Source of the DNA: Geomicrobium sediminis
GTDB lineage: Bacteria > Bacillota > Bacilli > Bacillales > Marinococcaceae
Assembly (NCBI RefSeq): GCF_016908595.1
Contig: NZ_JAFBEC010000013.1
Span: 20,002-84,001 of the forward strand
DNA: 64,000 bases
Direction: 5' to 3'
Below the pieces are notes generated by a model. It was not told the origin of the DNA. It saw only the letters and a list, made by a program, of their open reading frames with translations, and searched no databases. Within the stretch, counting starts at the first letter, position 1. Every line of letters begins with the position of its first letter. The translations under genes and the position numbers were made by a program. Below, one piece after another: positions 46,794 to 57,825 of the stretch.

Positions 46794-49358
46794 ATGGCAG
46801 ACCAGGAATCAAGAATTCATGAAATTAATATTAGTCAAGAGATGCAAACGTCATTTCTTGACTACGCAATGAGTGTAATCGTTAGCCGTGCACTTCCTGA
46901 CGTTCGAGATGGTATGAAACCTGTTCATCGACGTATTCTCTACGCCATGAATGAATTAGGAATGACACCAGATAAGGCATACAAGAAATCAGCACGTATT
47001 GTCGGCGATGTCATCGGTAAATACCATCCACACGGAGACTCTGCTGTATACGAAGCGATGGTTCGTATGGCTCAAGACTTCAGCTATCGTTATATGCTCG
47101 TTGACGGACACGGAAACTTTGGATCGGTTGATGGTGATTCTGCAGCAGCGATGCGGTATACAGAAGCCAAAATGTCCAAGATTTCAACTGAACTCGTTCG
47201 TGATATTCGTAAAGATACGATCGACTATCAAGACAACTATGATGGTGCAGAACGTGAACCAGTCGTGTTACCAGCAAGATTCCCGAACTTACTCGTAAAC
47301 GGAGCTTCAGGTATTGCCGTAGGTATGGCAACGAACATCCCTCCTCATCAACTCGGAGAAGTGATCGACGGATTGCTTGCTTATAGCAAAGATGAGGAGA
47401 TTACGATTGAAGAATTAATGGAGTACATTCCAGGACCTGATTTCCCTACAGCTGGCTTAATTATGGGTAGAAGTGGAATCCGTAAAGCTTATCAAACAGG
47501 TCGAGGATCGATTACGCTTCGTGCTAACGTTCACATTGATACGAAACCGAGTGGTAAGGAAGAAATTATCGTCACGGAACTCCCTTATCAAGTGAACAAA
47601 GCACGCCTTGTTGAAAAAATTGCAGAGCTTGTACGCGAGAAGAAGATCGAAGGAATTACAGATCTTCGCGATGAGTCGGCTAGACAAGGTATGCGCATTG
47701 TCATGGAAGTTCGTAAGGATACCAATTCCAATGTGTTATTGAACAATCTGTATAAGCTCACGTCACTACAAACGACGTTTGGAATTAATATGCTAGCTCT
47801 CGTTGGCGGTCAGCCAAAAGTGTTGAACTTAAAAGAGACACTAAAGCATTACTTGGATCACCAAATTGAAGTCATTCGTCGTCGTACACAGTTTGATTTG
47901 AATAAAGCGGAAGCGAGAGCTCATATTCTCGAGGGACTTCGAATTGCTCTTGATCATATTGATGACATTATCGCGCTCATTCGTGCCTCTGAGACGACTG
48001 AAATTGCACGTAACGGCTTAATGGAAAGCTATGAACTTTCTTATGAACAAGCTCAAGCGATTTTAGATATGCGTCTTCAACGATTAACAGGTCTTGAACG
48101 AGACAAGATTGAGCAAGAGTATAACGAGTTAATCGCGAAAATTGCTGAATTAAAAGCGATTCTTGCGGATGATGAGAAAGTACTCACGCTTATTCGTGAA
48201 GAGCTTGCTGAGGTAAGAGAACGTTACAATGATGAACGACGTACGGCGATTCATGCGAGTGAGAACGTTCTTGAAGATGAAGACTTAATTCCTCAAGAGA
48301 ACATTGTCATCACGGTTACGCATGAAGGATACATTAAGCGCTTGCCGATTACGACGTATAAGAGTCAACGCCGTGGTGGTCGTGGAATTCAAGGAATGGG
48401 AACGAATGACGGGGATTTCGTTGAGCATCTCTTTACGACGAACTCACACCAAACGATCCTCTTCTTTACGAATAAAGGGAAGGTGTATCGCTTAAAAGGA
48501 TACGAAATTCCAGAGCTTAGTCGTACAGCAAAGGGAATTCCAATTATTAATTTGCTTCAAATTGAAAAAGGCGAAGAAATTAGTACGGTCATTCCGATCG
48601 ATGAATTTAGTGACGACAATTACCTGTTCTTCTTAACGAAGAAAGGCATTGCAAAACGTACACCGTTATCAGCATACGCAAACATTCGCAAAGGCGGACT
48701 CTTTGCCATTAATCTTCGTGATGATGATGAGCTTCATGGGGTTCGATTAACGAATGGTGACGATCATGTTATTATTGGTACTAAAAATGCAATGGCGATT
48801 CGATTTGAGGAAGAAGATGTCCGTTCTATGGGACGTACAGCTGGTGGTGTAAAAGCCATTAACCTTGATGAAAACGATCAAGTAGTTGGTATGGATATTG
48901 TCGGAACCGGTCAAAAGGTACTGATTGTGTCGAACAATGGATACGGAAAACGAACGAATGAAGATGAATTCCGTATTCAAAATCGAGGCGGAAAAGGGCT
49001 ACGTGCTTCAACGCTAACGGAACGAACGGGGCACCTTGTTGCACTCCGTGTCATCTCCGATGATTATGATTTAATGTTAATCACAGCTAAGGGTGTTTTG
49101 ATTCGAATTAAAGCGGACGAAATTTCAACACTCGGTCGTTACGCTCAAGGTGTTACGTTAATACGTGTAGCGGATGATGAAGAAGTGTCCTCTGTTGCAC
49201 CTTTTGAGCCAGACGAAGAAGCCGAAGAAATAGAAGAAATGATCGAAGAGACGTCGAATGAAACATTGGAAGAAGTAACAAATGAATCACCAGAAGAAGA
49301 CGAATCTACATCAAGTGATGTTGATTCAGATGACTCCAACGATCAAAACGAATCTTAA
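46794..49358 (+). CDS. gyrA: DNA gyrase subunit A
   Basis: 854 residues. Winged-helix/tower region with catalytic Tyr122 ([10 protein letters not shown]) and quinolone-region residues Ser83 and Glu87 ([12 protein letters not shown]), the wild-type susceptible pattern. The C-terminal beta-pinwheel starts at about 500 with the GyrA box [10 protein letters not shown]. The last ~55 residues are almost entirely Asp/Glu/Ser/Thr/Asn, longer than in B. subtilis GyrA (821 residues); such acidic tails can modulate DNA wrapping. Follows gyrB by 37 bases. Confidence 0.98.
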   Translation: MADQESRIHEINISQEMQTSFLDYAMSVIVSRALPDVRDGMKPVHRRILYAMNELGMTPDKAYKKSARIVGDVIGKYHPHGDSAVYEAMVRMAQDFSYRYMLVDGHGNFGSVDGDSAAAMRYTEAKMSKISTELVRDIRKDTIDYQDNYDGAEREPVVLPARFPNLLVNGASGIAVGMATNIPPHQLGEVIDGLLAYSKDEEITIEELMEYIPGPDFPTAGLIMGRSGIRKAYQTGRGSITLRANVHIDTKPSGKEEIIVTELPYQVNKARLVEKIAELVREKKIEGITDLRDESARQGMRIVMEVRKDTNSNVLLNNLYKLTSLQTTFGINMLALVGGQPKVLNLKETLKHYLDHQIEVIRRRTQFDLNKAEARAHILEGLRIALDHIDDIIALIRASETTEIARNGLMESYELSYEQAQAILDMRLQRLTGLERDKIEQEYNELIAKIAELKAILADDEKVLTLIREELAEVRERYNDERRTAIHASENVLEDEDLIPQENIVITVTHEGYIKRLPITTYKSQRRGGRGIQGMGTNDGDFVEHLFTTNSHQTILFFTNKGKVYRLKGYEIPELSRTAKGIPIINLLQIEKGEEISTVIPIDEFSDDNYLFFLTKKGIAKRTPLSAYANIRKGGLFAINLRDDDELHGVRLTNGDDHVIIGTKNAMAIRFEEEDVRSMGRTAGGVKAINLDENDQVVGMDIVGTGQKVLIVSNNGYGKRTNEDEFRIQNRGGKGLRASTLTERTGHLVALRVISDDYDLMLITAKGVLIRIKADEISTLGRYAQGVTLIRVADDEEVSSVAPFEPDEEAEEIEEMIEETSNETLEEVTNESPEEDESTSSDVDSDDSNDQNES

Positions 49359-49369
49359 ATAACCAGTTA

Positions 49370-49399
49370 GACCCTCAACCATACAGTTGAGGGTCTTTT
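49370..49399 (+). terminator. Terminator of gyrBA
   Basis: 10-bp perfect stem (GACCCTCAAC/GTTGAGGGTC, 49370-49395) followed by TTTT. It lies between the convergent gyrA and yaaC. Confidence 0.88.
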
Positions 49400-50120
49400 A
49401 CATTGTTATGAGGCCCTTTAATGTTTCTTCACGAATTAACGTACGAATACGATTTCCTGCTTGTTGTAAATACAATTCAATCAAAGGCACGTCTTGAGAC
49501 AAGCGACTTGTAATTAGTTCACCCCACCACTCACTCTCATAACGGCTAATCATGCTCAAGTTGTATAACAGCATGTGGTGTGTAAGTAATTCAGGAACAA
49601 TCGTCGTGTTTTTCGGCGGGATAATTCGTGCATCGTGACGAATGATTGATTCCATATCGTGTAGTTGAATGAATAACTCGGACATTTTAAAACGTGTTCC
49701 TTCTTCGATGGTGAGCTGAAACATTTTTGAAGAAAGTAACGGAAAAAGCCCGTTGCGTTGTGTTTTTACTTCATCGTCAATAAAACGGTAATCTTTCTTT
49801 TTCCGTTTTCTCGTACTAAGTCCATGCGCAAGCACGGATGTTGTTTCTGGATAGGAAGGTTGGTAAAATAATATAATCGCTTTTAAAAACTCTGTGAATC
49901 CGTAATAAAGAAGCAAAGGTTGAATGTGAAGATCAGCAGATTCTTGCGTATTTAAGAGTCGTTCTCCTTGTAAGAACCGGTGAAGAAACGGTAGAGTATT
50001 TTGATAAGCGAAAGAACTAGCCTTTTTCTCTTCATATCCAGTTCTTATGTAATAACGAAGAAGACTTTTCTGAAGAGGGTCGACTGCTAGAAAAGGTCTG
50101 ACATCATTTAGCGGGTTCAT
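49398..50120 (-). CDS. yaaC: YaaC-like protein of unknown function
   Basis: 240 residues from the ATG at 50120 (MNPLNDVRPFLAVD) with AAAGGA upstream. Family features: ..PLQKSLLRYYIR.GYEEKKASSFAYQNTLPFLHRFL, LLLYYGFTEFLKAIIL, HGLSTRK and HHMLLYNLSMISRYESEWWGELI. YaaC has no known function; in B. subtilis it occupies the same place between gyrA and guaB in opposite orientation. The two HxLxxYN..SEWWGE blocks look like an enzyme or nucleotide-binding site, but no motif is assignable. Confidence 0.85.
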   Translation of the reverse strand: MNPLNDVRPFLAVDPLQKSLLRYYIRTGYEEKKASSFAYQNTLPFLHRFLQGERLLNTQESADLHIQPLLLYYGFTEFLKAIILFYQPSYPETTSVLAHGLSTRKRKKKDYRFIDDEVKTQRNGLFPLLSSKMFQLTIEEGTRFKMSELFIQLHDMESIIRHDARIIPPKNTTIVPELLTHHMLLYNLSMISRYESEWWGELITSRLSQDVPLIELYLQQAGNRIRTLIREETLKGLITM

Positions 50121-50185
50121 ACAAGTTTTTCCTTTCAATTTATTAGAAAGTTAGAACTTCTTGTTCGCACCTAAACATTGCGTAA

Positions 50186-51748
<1,563 letters not shown>

Positions 51749-51753
51749 TTTTC

Positions 51754-51767
51754 ATTTCCCGGGAAAT
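51754..51767. promoter_or_regulatory. Noc-binding site (NBS)
   Basis: ATTTCCCGGGAAAT is a perfect palindrome identical to the core NBS consensus recognised by Noc. The site is shared with the left arm and loop of the guaB terminator. Noc itself is encoded at 31901-32773. Confidence 0.85.
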
Positions 51768-51783
51768 TTCCCGGGTCTTTTTT
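51758..51783 (+). terminator. Terminator of guaB
   Basis: CCCGGGAAATTTCCCGGG (51758-51775) folds to a GC-rich 7-bp stem with a 4-base loop and is followed by TCTTTTTT. Ten bases past the guaB stop. Confidence 0.93.
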
Positions 51784-51894
51784 AGATTAAAAAGGGACAA
51801 ATTAAGAACTGTCTACAGGCATCTATTTTTTACGGTTCATCTGTGGTAAAATTACGTCTGGATTAGACAAGATCACCAAGGGGTGTTAGTTAAC

Positions 51895-53241
51895 GTGATA
51901 AGTACATATATGAAACGATATACATATAAATCAATGACTGCATTAACAGCAGCTGCCTTACTCGCTACAGTTGCCATTACTCCAGCATCAGCACAGGAAC
52001 CGTCAATTGATGCGGAAGCATCTATTCTCGTTGATATGGAAAGCGGCGTCGTTCTATACGAAGACAATATTGATGAACAATTACCGGTAGCAAGTATGTC
52101 TAAGATGATGACAGAATACCTCGTTAATCGTGCGATTGAAGCAGGAGAGTTATCGTGGGATCAAGAGTTAACGGTTACCGATGAAGTAGCCTTATTATCA
52201 CAAGACAGAACCTTATCAAATGTGTTTTTACGTACGGATACGACGTATACTGTAGAAGAAATGTATGAAGCGATGGCGATTTACTCAGCGAACGGCTCAA
52301 CAATTGCGTTAGCAGAAGCCGTAGCAGGTAGTGAAGCAGCCTTTGTTGATCTGATGAATGAAACGGCTGAAGAGTTAGGCCTTACGAATACACACTTTGT
52401 TAACTCAACAGGGTTAAACAATTCGAGTATGCAAGGGTTCCACCCTGAGGGTACTGATGAGAATGCTGAGAATGAAATGTCAGCAAGAGACACGGCAACA
52501 CTTGCTTACCACGTGATTACCGAGTATCCGGAAATTCTAGAAACAGCGAACATTCCTTCCTTGCCGTTCCGTGAGGGAACGAATGATTACGTTGAAATGA
52601 CGAACTGGAATTGGATGTTACCTGGGCATTTATTTGAGTATGAAGGCGTAGATGGGTTAAAAACAGGCTCAACTTCGCGCGCAGGAAGTGCATTTACAGG
52701 AACGGTTGAGCAAGACGATACCCGTTTATTGTCTGTTGTAATGCGAACAGAAGATAACTCAGCACGTTTCCAACAAACAAAAGTACTCTATGATTATGGG
52801 TTTGATACGTATGAAACGGCTGAAATCGTAGAAGAGGGTCAACAAGATCCTGAAATGTTAACGATTGAAGTTCCAAGTGGACGAGATCAAGAAGTAGCCA
52901 TTGCCACGGCTTCTAACATTGAAGTGCCCGTCTCATCTGGAGATGAAGAGAATTTTGATGTTGAATTTACGATTGCAGCAGACGTGCTTAATGAAGATGG
53001 CACGTTAGATGCACCTGTTGAAGCAGGAACGACTGTAGGGTATGCAACAATCTCTTATGCTGGTGAGGAAGACGTTGAGTACCTTAATGAAAAATTAGAA
53101 AACCAAAACCGAGTACCAGTTGTAACACAACAAGACGTTGAACGTTCCAATTGGTTCGTACTTTCCATGCGAGGCATCGGTGATTTCTTCTCGGGGCTTT
53201 GGGGACGTACAACTGACATGATTGGTGGATGGTTCTCGTAA
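51895..53241 (+). CDS. dacA: D-alanyl-D-alanine carboxypeptidase DacA (PBP5)
   Basis: 448 residues from the GTG at 51895, chosen because AAGGGGTG ends 9 bases before it. Sec signal peptide with cleavage expected after ASA33. Class A DD-carboxypeptidase removing terminal D-Ala from peptidoglycan stem peptides: SxxK at Ser67-Lys70 (SMSK), SAN at 131-133, KTG at 256-258. A C-terminal beta domain and an amphipathic membrane-anchoring helix (NWFVLSMRGIGDFFSGLWG) follow. The mature protein is markedly acidic. Confidence 0.96.
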   Translation: MISTYMKRYTYKSMTALTAAALLATVAITPASAQEPSIDAEASILVDMESGVVLYEDNIDEQLPVASMSKMMTEYLVNRAIEAGELSWDQELTVTDEVALLSQDRTLSNVFLRTDTTYTVEEMYEAMAIYSANGSTIALAEAVAGSEAAFVDLMNETAEELGLTNTHFVNSTGLNNSSMQGFHPEGTDENAENEMSARDTATLAYHVITEYPEILETANIPSLPFREGTNDYVEMTNWNWMLPGHLFEYEGVDGLKTGSTSRAGSAFTGTVEQDDTRLLSVVMRTEDNSARFQQTKVLYDYGFDTYETAEIVEEGQQDPEMLTIEVPSGRDQEVAIATASNIEVPVSSGDEENFDVEFTIAADVLNEDGTLDAPVEAGTTVGYATISYAGEEDVEYLNEKLENQNRVPVVTQQDVERSNWFVLSMRGIGDFFSGLWGRTTDMIGGWFS

Positions 53242-53261
53242 AATTAAAATCATGCTATAAT
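53233..53261 (+). promoter_or_regulatory. Extended -10 promoter of the serS leader
   Basis: TATAAT at 53256-53261 preceded by TGC (extended -10), with a weak -35 TTCTCG at 53233-53238 and 17-base spacer. The -35 overlaps the last codons of dacA. Confidence 0.75.
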
Positions 53262-53267
53262 GAGTAA

Positions 53268-53543
53268 ATCATGAACAAATGGTCTACACTATGAATAAAA
53301 ACGTTGACGGGCAATAGTATTAAGCGGAAGTTTCTCAGAGAGCCGGTGGTCGCTGCGAACCGGTAAACATTCGGTTAAGAATCCAGCCTTGAGTGAAGAA
53401 CGGAACGAGAAATGTTGTTTCTTAACTAAGTTCTTTCGTATTCCCTGCGTTATTGGGCTTGAGCTGGTTGGTCTTTTGTAGACCAACAATGAGGGTGGCA
53501 TCGCGGTTTAACCGTCCCTGTTTTTACAGGGGCGGTTTTTTAT
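53268..53543 (+). promoter_or_regulatory. Serine T-box riboswitch controlling serS
   Basis: Stem I with the AG-bulge/GNUG-type region GAGAGCCGGTGGTCG.. (about 53336-53365). A candidate specifier TCC (Ser) is at 53382-53384, inside GAATCCAG. A stem III hairpin TTGGTC/GACCAA lies at 53467-53485 and the T-box AGGGTGGCATCGCGG at 53492-53506. The UGGC in the bulge pairs with GCCA of tRNA-Ser (discriminator G). Uncharged tRNA-Ser would stabilise the antiterminator and allow serS transcription. This element fills the dacA-serS gap. Confidence 0.93.
53511..53543 (+). terminator. Conditional terminator of the serS T-box
   Basis: 10-bp stem ACCGTCCCTG/CAGGGGCGGT (with a wobble pair) followed by a T-run. 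Its left arm pairs alternatively with the T-box sequence. Confidence 0.92.
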
Positions 53544-53563
53544 ATTTTAAAGGAGGTATGGCT

Positions 53564-54835
53564 ATGTTAGATATGAAATACATTCGTCAACATGTAGAAG
53601 AAGTGAAAACCAACATTAAGTCTCAAAGTGGCAATCCAGAAGAAGTTGATCGCACCATTACGCTTGATGAGAAACGCCGAGAGTTAATCGTGAAAACTGA
53701 GGAACAAAAGCAAAGACGTAACGAAACTAGTAAGCAAGTTGCAGAGAGAAAACGTGCGAAAGAAAACGCTGATGATTTGATAGCAACAACAAAAGAAATT
53801 GGTCAAGCAATGAAGCAATTTGACGAAGAATTACGAGGCGTCGAGGAAGAACTTAACCATTTACTGCTAACAATTCCGAACCTCGTTCATAAAACTGTGC
53901 CGATCGGTGAAAGTGAAGAACAAAACGTAGAAGTAAAAACGTGGGGAGAACCTAAAACGTTCGAATTTGAACCGAAGGCGCATTGGGACTTAGCAACAGA
54001 GCTTGATATTATTGACTTTGAACGAGCAGCGCGTACGACGGGAAGCCGATTCGCGTACTATAAACGTGGTGGAGCTAGGCTAGAGCGTGCGCTTATGCAG
54101 TGGATGATGGACTTACACGCGGATGAGCATGGGTATATTGAAACGTTACCACCGCAAATTGTTCATCGTGATAGCATGATTGGTTCTGGACAGTTGCCGA
54201 AATTTGAAGAGGATGCGTTTGCACTCGAAGATGGACCGTATTATTTAATTCCAACTGCAGAAGTACCGGTCGTAAACCTTCACCGTAATGAAATTCTACA
54301 TGGTGATGACCTTGATCTTAAATATGTTGCCTATAGTCAATGCTTCCGAGCTGAAGCAGGCTCTGCAGGAAGAGATACACGTGGGATTATTCGTCAGCAT
54401 CAGTTCAGTAAAGTCGAGCTCATTATGTATACGAAGCCTGAGGATTCTTACGAAGCGTTAACGAAGTTAACGGGGCATGCAGAACGCGTATTACAAGAAC
54501 TAGAACTTCCTTACCGTGTGTTAGATCTATGTTCTGGTGATATTGGTTTTACAGCTGCAAAAACGTATGATCTTGAAGTATGGTTACCGAGTTATGGTAG
54601 CTATAAAGAAATCTCTTCTTGTAGTAACTGTGAAGACTATCAAGCGAGAAGAGCAAACATCAAATTTAAACGAGAACCAAAAGCACAAGCAGAGTATGTG
54701 CATACGTTAAATGGATCTGGTCTTGCAGTTGGTCGTACGATTGCTGCAATTATCGAGAATTACCAACAAGAGGACGGGACGATTCGTGTTCCGAACGTAT
54801 TAATTCCATATATGGGCGGTAAAGAAACGATTTAA
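53564..54835 (+). CDS. serS: Seryl-tRNA synthetase
   Basis: 423 residues from the ATG at 53564, seven bases after AAAGGAGGT; the ATG at 53558 is too near. N-terminal tRNA-binding coiled coil (about 28-100). Class II core with motif 2 [26 protein letters not shown] and motif 3 [18 protein letters not shown], plus serine-site TAEVPV (TxE). Charges tRNA-Ser and tRNA-Sec where present. Regulated by the upstream T-box. Confidence 0.98.
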   Translation: MLDMKYIRQHVEEVKTNIKSQSGNPEEVDRTITLDEKRRELIVKTEEQKQRRNETSKQVAERKRAKENADDLIATTKEIGQAMKQFDEELRGVEEELNHLLLTIPNLVHKTVPIGESEEQNVEVKTWGEPKTFEFEPKAHWDLATELDIIDFERAARTTGSRFAYYKRGGARLERALMQWMMDLHADEHGYIETLPPQIVHRDSMIGSGQLPKFEEDAFALEDGPYYLIPTAEVPVVNLHRNEILHGDDLDLKYVAYSQCFRAEAGSAGRDTRGIIRQHQFSKVELIMYTKPEDSYEALTKLTGHAERVLQELELPYRVLDLCSGDIGFTAAKTYDLEVWLPSYGSYKEISSCSNCEDYQARRANIKFKREPKAQAEYVHTLNGSGLAVGRTIAAIIENYQQEDGTIRVPNVLIPYMGGKETI

Positions 54836-54837
54836 CG

Positions 54838-54869
54838 ATAAGAGCGCACAAACGTGCGCTCTTATTTAA
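54838..54869 (+). terminator. Terminator of serS
   Basis: 12-bp perfect stem (ATAAGAGCGCAC/GTGCGCTCTTAT, 54838-54865) followed by TT. The U-rich stretch is short but part of the stem. Confidence 0.85.
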
Positions 54870-54939
54870 TATGAAAAAAGTCGTAGTTTAATAATCAGTA
54901 TTGCGACGTTCTAAAGAAAATACTTGTATGAAAAAACCA

Positions 54940-54968
54940 TTGCATAGATTGCCGGCACACCGTATAAT
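54940..54968 (+). promoter_or_regulatory. Sigma-A promoter of the Lrp-type gene
   Basis: TTGCAT (54940-54945), 17-base spacer, TATAAT (54963-54968). Just downstream an inverted repeat TTCTA-N9-TAGAA (54981-54999) could be an Lrp-type operator. Confidence 0.85.
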
Positions 54969-55068
54969 AAGTCTAAATTATTCTACGAATTCAATAGAAG
55001 ATGCACTCTTTTCTAACGATTGCGTAGTGAATATTTAAAATAATATACGAAATCGATGTGATGGGCGA

Positions 55069-55518
55069 ATGGAACTTGATACAATGGATTTTAGAATTTT
55101 GGCTCTTTTGCAACAAAACGGAAAGCAGTCGTATAGCGAAATTGCCCGTCTTCTTGATGTTAGCGAAGGGACGGTTCGTTCACGTGTTAATAAGATGCTA
55201 AAGGAGGATGTATTTGAATTTATCATTCATACGAATCCGAACAAGGTAGGTTTAAACGTACAAGCCATTATCGGACTTGAAACACGATTAGGAAAGCAAG
55301 ATTCAATTGCTTGCCAGTTGCAAGGTCACGGATCTGTACGATTTATCGGTGCGTTTTCTGGTAAACACGATCTAATCATCCAAGCTTACTTCAAAAATAA
55401 CGATGAGCTCGTCTCATTTGTGAACCAAGATCTATCAGAAATTGAAGGAATTATTAGCGTTGATGTAAACGTTGAATTAAAGCAGTATAAAGATACGTTT
55501 TCGTATATTGATCGCTAA
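55069..55518 (+). CDS. Lrp/AsnC-family transcriptional regulator
   Basis: 149 residues. Helix-turn-helix at about 5-50: LDTMDFRILALLQQNGKQSYSEIARLLDVSEGTVRSRVNKMLKED, where SEGTVRSRVNKM is the recognition helix. The RAM ligand-binding domain follows (about 65-140: VGLNVQAIIGLETRLGK, VRFIGAFSGKHDLIIQAYF, IEGIISVDVNVELKQYKDTF). Such proteins are octameric DNA-binding sensors of amino acids. It lies directly upstream of and in the same direction as the opp operon, so opp is a plausible target; this is inference. Confidence 0.9.
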   Translation: MELDTMDFRILALLQQNGKQSYSEIARLLDVSEGTVRSRVNKMLKEDVFEFIIHTNPNKVGLNVQAIIGLETRLGKQDSIACQLQGHGSVRFIGAFSGKHDLIIQAYFKNNDELVSFVNQDLSEIEGIISVDVNVELKQYKDTFSYIDR

Positions 55519-55578
55519 GATTGTTACGAATTGTGACAATATAATCTCAAAAATATTAAAAATAGACTAAATAAAACG

Positions 55579-55607
55579 TTGCATCATTGAAATCCTGCCC
55601 TTATAAT
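55579..55607 (+). promoter_or_regulatory. Sigma-A promoter of the opp operon
   Basis: TTGCAT (55579-55584), 17-base spacer, TATAAT (55602-55607): same hexamers and spacing as the Lrp-gene promoter. About 115 bases of leader precede oppD. Confidence 0.87.
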
Positions 55608-55722
55608 GTTCAGTAGTTTCATTGTCATTCGTACAAGGGCACTTGTTACGCATTTCTAATTATCTATCAATTCAATAAAGTATAAAAATACATACAGATC
55701 TAACTGAATGGGGGTGCATACT

Positions 55723-56745
55723 TTGGGGCAAGAAACAGTTATAGAACTTAAAGACGTAACGACATCATTTTTCAGCCGTAAACAAGAACTAACCGTCGTT
55801 GATCGTGTTAGTTTTTCAGTTGAAAAAGGAGAAACAGTAGCAATTGTAGGGGAATCAGGCTCTGGTAAGAGCATGACCTCGCTCTCCATTATGCAACTCG
55901 TCCCTGCACCAAATGGTAAAATTACAAACGGGGAAATTATCTTTAATGGTGAGGACTTACTTAAGAAATCGAAAAAAGACATGCATAAAGTTCGGGGGAA
56001 CGACATCTCAATGATTTTCCAAGAGCCGATGTCGTCATTAAACCCGGTTTATACAATTGGTGAACAACTTCGCGAACAATTGATGTATCATCAACCTTTA
56101 TCGAAACGTGAAGCACATGAAAAAGGAATTGAGATGTTAGAGATTGTCGGTTTTGCCCGAGCTCGTGAAATGATGCGTGAATATCCGCACCGTTTATCTG
56201 GAGGAATGAGGCAACGGGTCATGATTGCGATGGCACTTAGTAATAACCCTAAGTTGCTCATTGCCGATGAACCTACTACTGCATTGGATGTAACCGTACA
56301 AGCACAAATTCTCGATTTGATGAGAGGGCTTTCCAAAGACTACGATTCTTCAATCATTCTCATTACCCACGACCTCGGAGTTGTGGCAGAACTTGCACAA
56401 CGTGTTGTTGTCATGTATGGGGGTCAAGTAGTTGAAGAGGCGAAGATTGACGAAATTTTTGACAAACCTCTTCATCCGTATACAGAAGGACTTTTGAATT
56501 CCATGCCGAAACTAAACGATGAACAGACTCGCCTACAATCTATTCCTGGTTCGGTACCGACGCCTGATAACTTTCCTAAAGGATGCCGCTTTGTGACTCG
56601 TTGTCCATACGCAATGCAAGTGTGTACGGAAGAACAGCCAACATTACTAGAGAAAGAAACGGGACATAAAGTACGCTGTTTTCTACATGAGGAAGGAGTC
56701 GGTAAGGATGGGAACATCGATCGTCGCTCAAAACAAACCCAATGA
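55723..56745 (+). CDS. oppD: Oligopeptide ABC transporter ATPase OppD
   Basis: 340 residues from the TTG at 55723; the upstream ATG (55708) lies inside the GGGGGTG ribosome-binding site. Walker A GESGSGKS, signature LSGGMRQRV, Walker [14 protein letters not shown] and the switch His in ITHDLG are intact. The C-terminal oligopeptide-family domain has [14 protein letters not shown] and KVRCFLHE, a Cys cluster typical of OppD/DppD. It overlaps oppF by 38 bases. Confidence 0.93.
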   Translation: MGQETVIELKDVTTSFFSRKQELTVVDRVSFSVEKGETVAIVGESGSGKSMTSLSIMQLVPAPNGKITNGEIIFNGEDLLKKSKKDMHKVRGNDISMIFQEPMSSLNPVYTIGEQLREQLMYHQPLSKREAHEKGIEMLEIVGFARAREMMREYPHRLSGGMRQRVMIAMALSNNPKLLIADEPTTALDVTVQAQILDLMRGLSKDYDSSIILITHDLGVVAELAQRVVVMYGGQVVEEAKIDEIFDKPLHPYTEGLLNSMPKLNDEQTRLQSIPGSVPTPDNFPKGCRFVTRCPYAMQVCTEEQPTLLEKETGHKVRCFLHEEGVGKDGNIDRRSKQTQ

Positions 56746-57727
56746 AAAAATTCAGCATTCTGAAAAAATTCTTGAAGTCAAGAATTTAAAAAAGTATTTT
56801 CCGATAAAGGCAGGAGTTCTCCAACGTACTAAAGGTCATATTAAAGCTGTAGATGGTATTGATTTTTTTATCAGAAAAGGTGAAACTTTCGGTCTTGTCG
56901 GTGAGTCTGGTTGTGGTAAATCAACTGCCGGAAGAACGATTACTCGCTTGTATGAGCCAACAGAAGGAGAGATTTTTTTTGAAGGGGAAAATATTACTTC
57001 AAAGAAAGAAAGACACCTTTTCAACTTACGGCGAAATATGCAAATGGTTTTTCAAGATCCGTATTCATCGTTAAACCCTAGAAAAACTGTAGGGACGACC
57101 TTAATTGAGCCATTGAAAGTGCATCGAATGTATAAGACACATAAAGAATGTAGGGAGTATGCACAATCCATTCTCGAAAGAGTAGGGTTGAATCCATCGT
57201 TTATCAATCGTTACCCTCACGAATTTTCAGGTGGGCAGCGACAACGTATTGGTATCGCTCGTTCACTAGTTTTAAATCCAAAGTTAATCGTAGGTGATGA
57301 ACCTGTATCGGCACTAGATGTGTCAATTCAATCACAAGTTTTAAACCTACTAAATGATTTACAAGATGAATTTGATCTTACTTACCTATTTATTGCACAT
57401 GATTTAAGTGTCGTTAAGCACTTTTCAGATCGAATTGGTGTTATGTATCTCGGAAATATGTCTGAGGTAGCAAACAAAAAAGATTTATATGATGAACCAT
57501 TACATCCATATACTCAAGCATTATTATCAGCAGTCCCACGTTCACACCCACGTGAAGTAAAGAAGGAACGTATTTTATTAAAAGGGGATATACCTAGTCC
57601 AGCTAATCCACCGACTGGCTGTGTATTTCATACACGCTGTCCGTTCGTTATGGACCATTGTAAAGAAGTAACACCTGAGATGAAAGAAGTACGTCCAAAT
57701 CATTTTGTTGCTTGTCACTTACATTAA
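56708..57727 (+). CDS. oppF: Oligopeptide ABC transporter ATPase OppF
   Basis: 339 residues from the ATG at 56708 with GGAAGGAG upstream. Walker [10 protein letters not shown], signature FSGGQRQRI, Walker [14 protein letters not shown], switch AHDLSVV. The C-terminal [18 protein letters not shown] cluster matches that of OppD. OppD and OppF form a heterodimer driving import. The N-terminal 25 residues are polar and divergent. Ends 98 bases before oppA. Confidence 0.93.
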   Translation: MGTSIVAQNKPNEKIQHSEKILEVKNLKKYFPIKAGVLQRTKGHIKAVDGIDFFIRKGETFGLVGESGCGKSTAGRTITRLYEPTEGEIFFEGENITSKKERHLFNLRRNMQMVFQDPYSSLNPRKTVGTTLIEPLKVHRMYKTHKECREYAQSILERVGLNPSFINRYPHEFSGGQRQRIGIARSLVLNPKLIVGDEPVSALDVSIQSQVLNLLNDLQDEFDLTYLFIAHDLSVVKHFSDRIGVMYLGNMSEVANKKDLYDEPLHPYTQALLSAVPRSHPREVKKERILLKGDIPSPANPPTGCVFHTRCPFVMDHCKEVTPEMKEVRPNHFVACHLH

Positions 57728-57825
57728 TAAAGCTTTATTCCAGATGAGGGGGGATCTTTCTACAACGTGAGGTCGTATGGTCGTCGAGTACTTATTATGA
57801 TCATTAACTAAAGGGGGATTTTTTA

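Noticed and set aside
50155..50180. CGAAC motif upstream of guaB as a possible PurR box
   Set aside because: Only about 8 of 13 consensus bases match and no second box was found.
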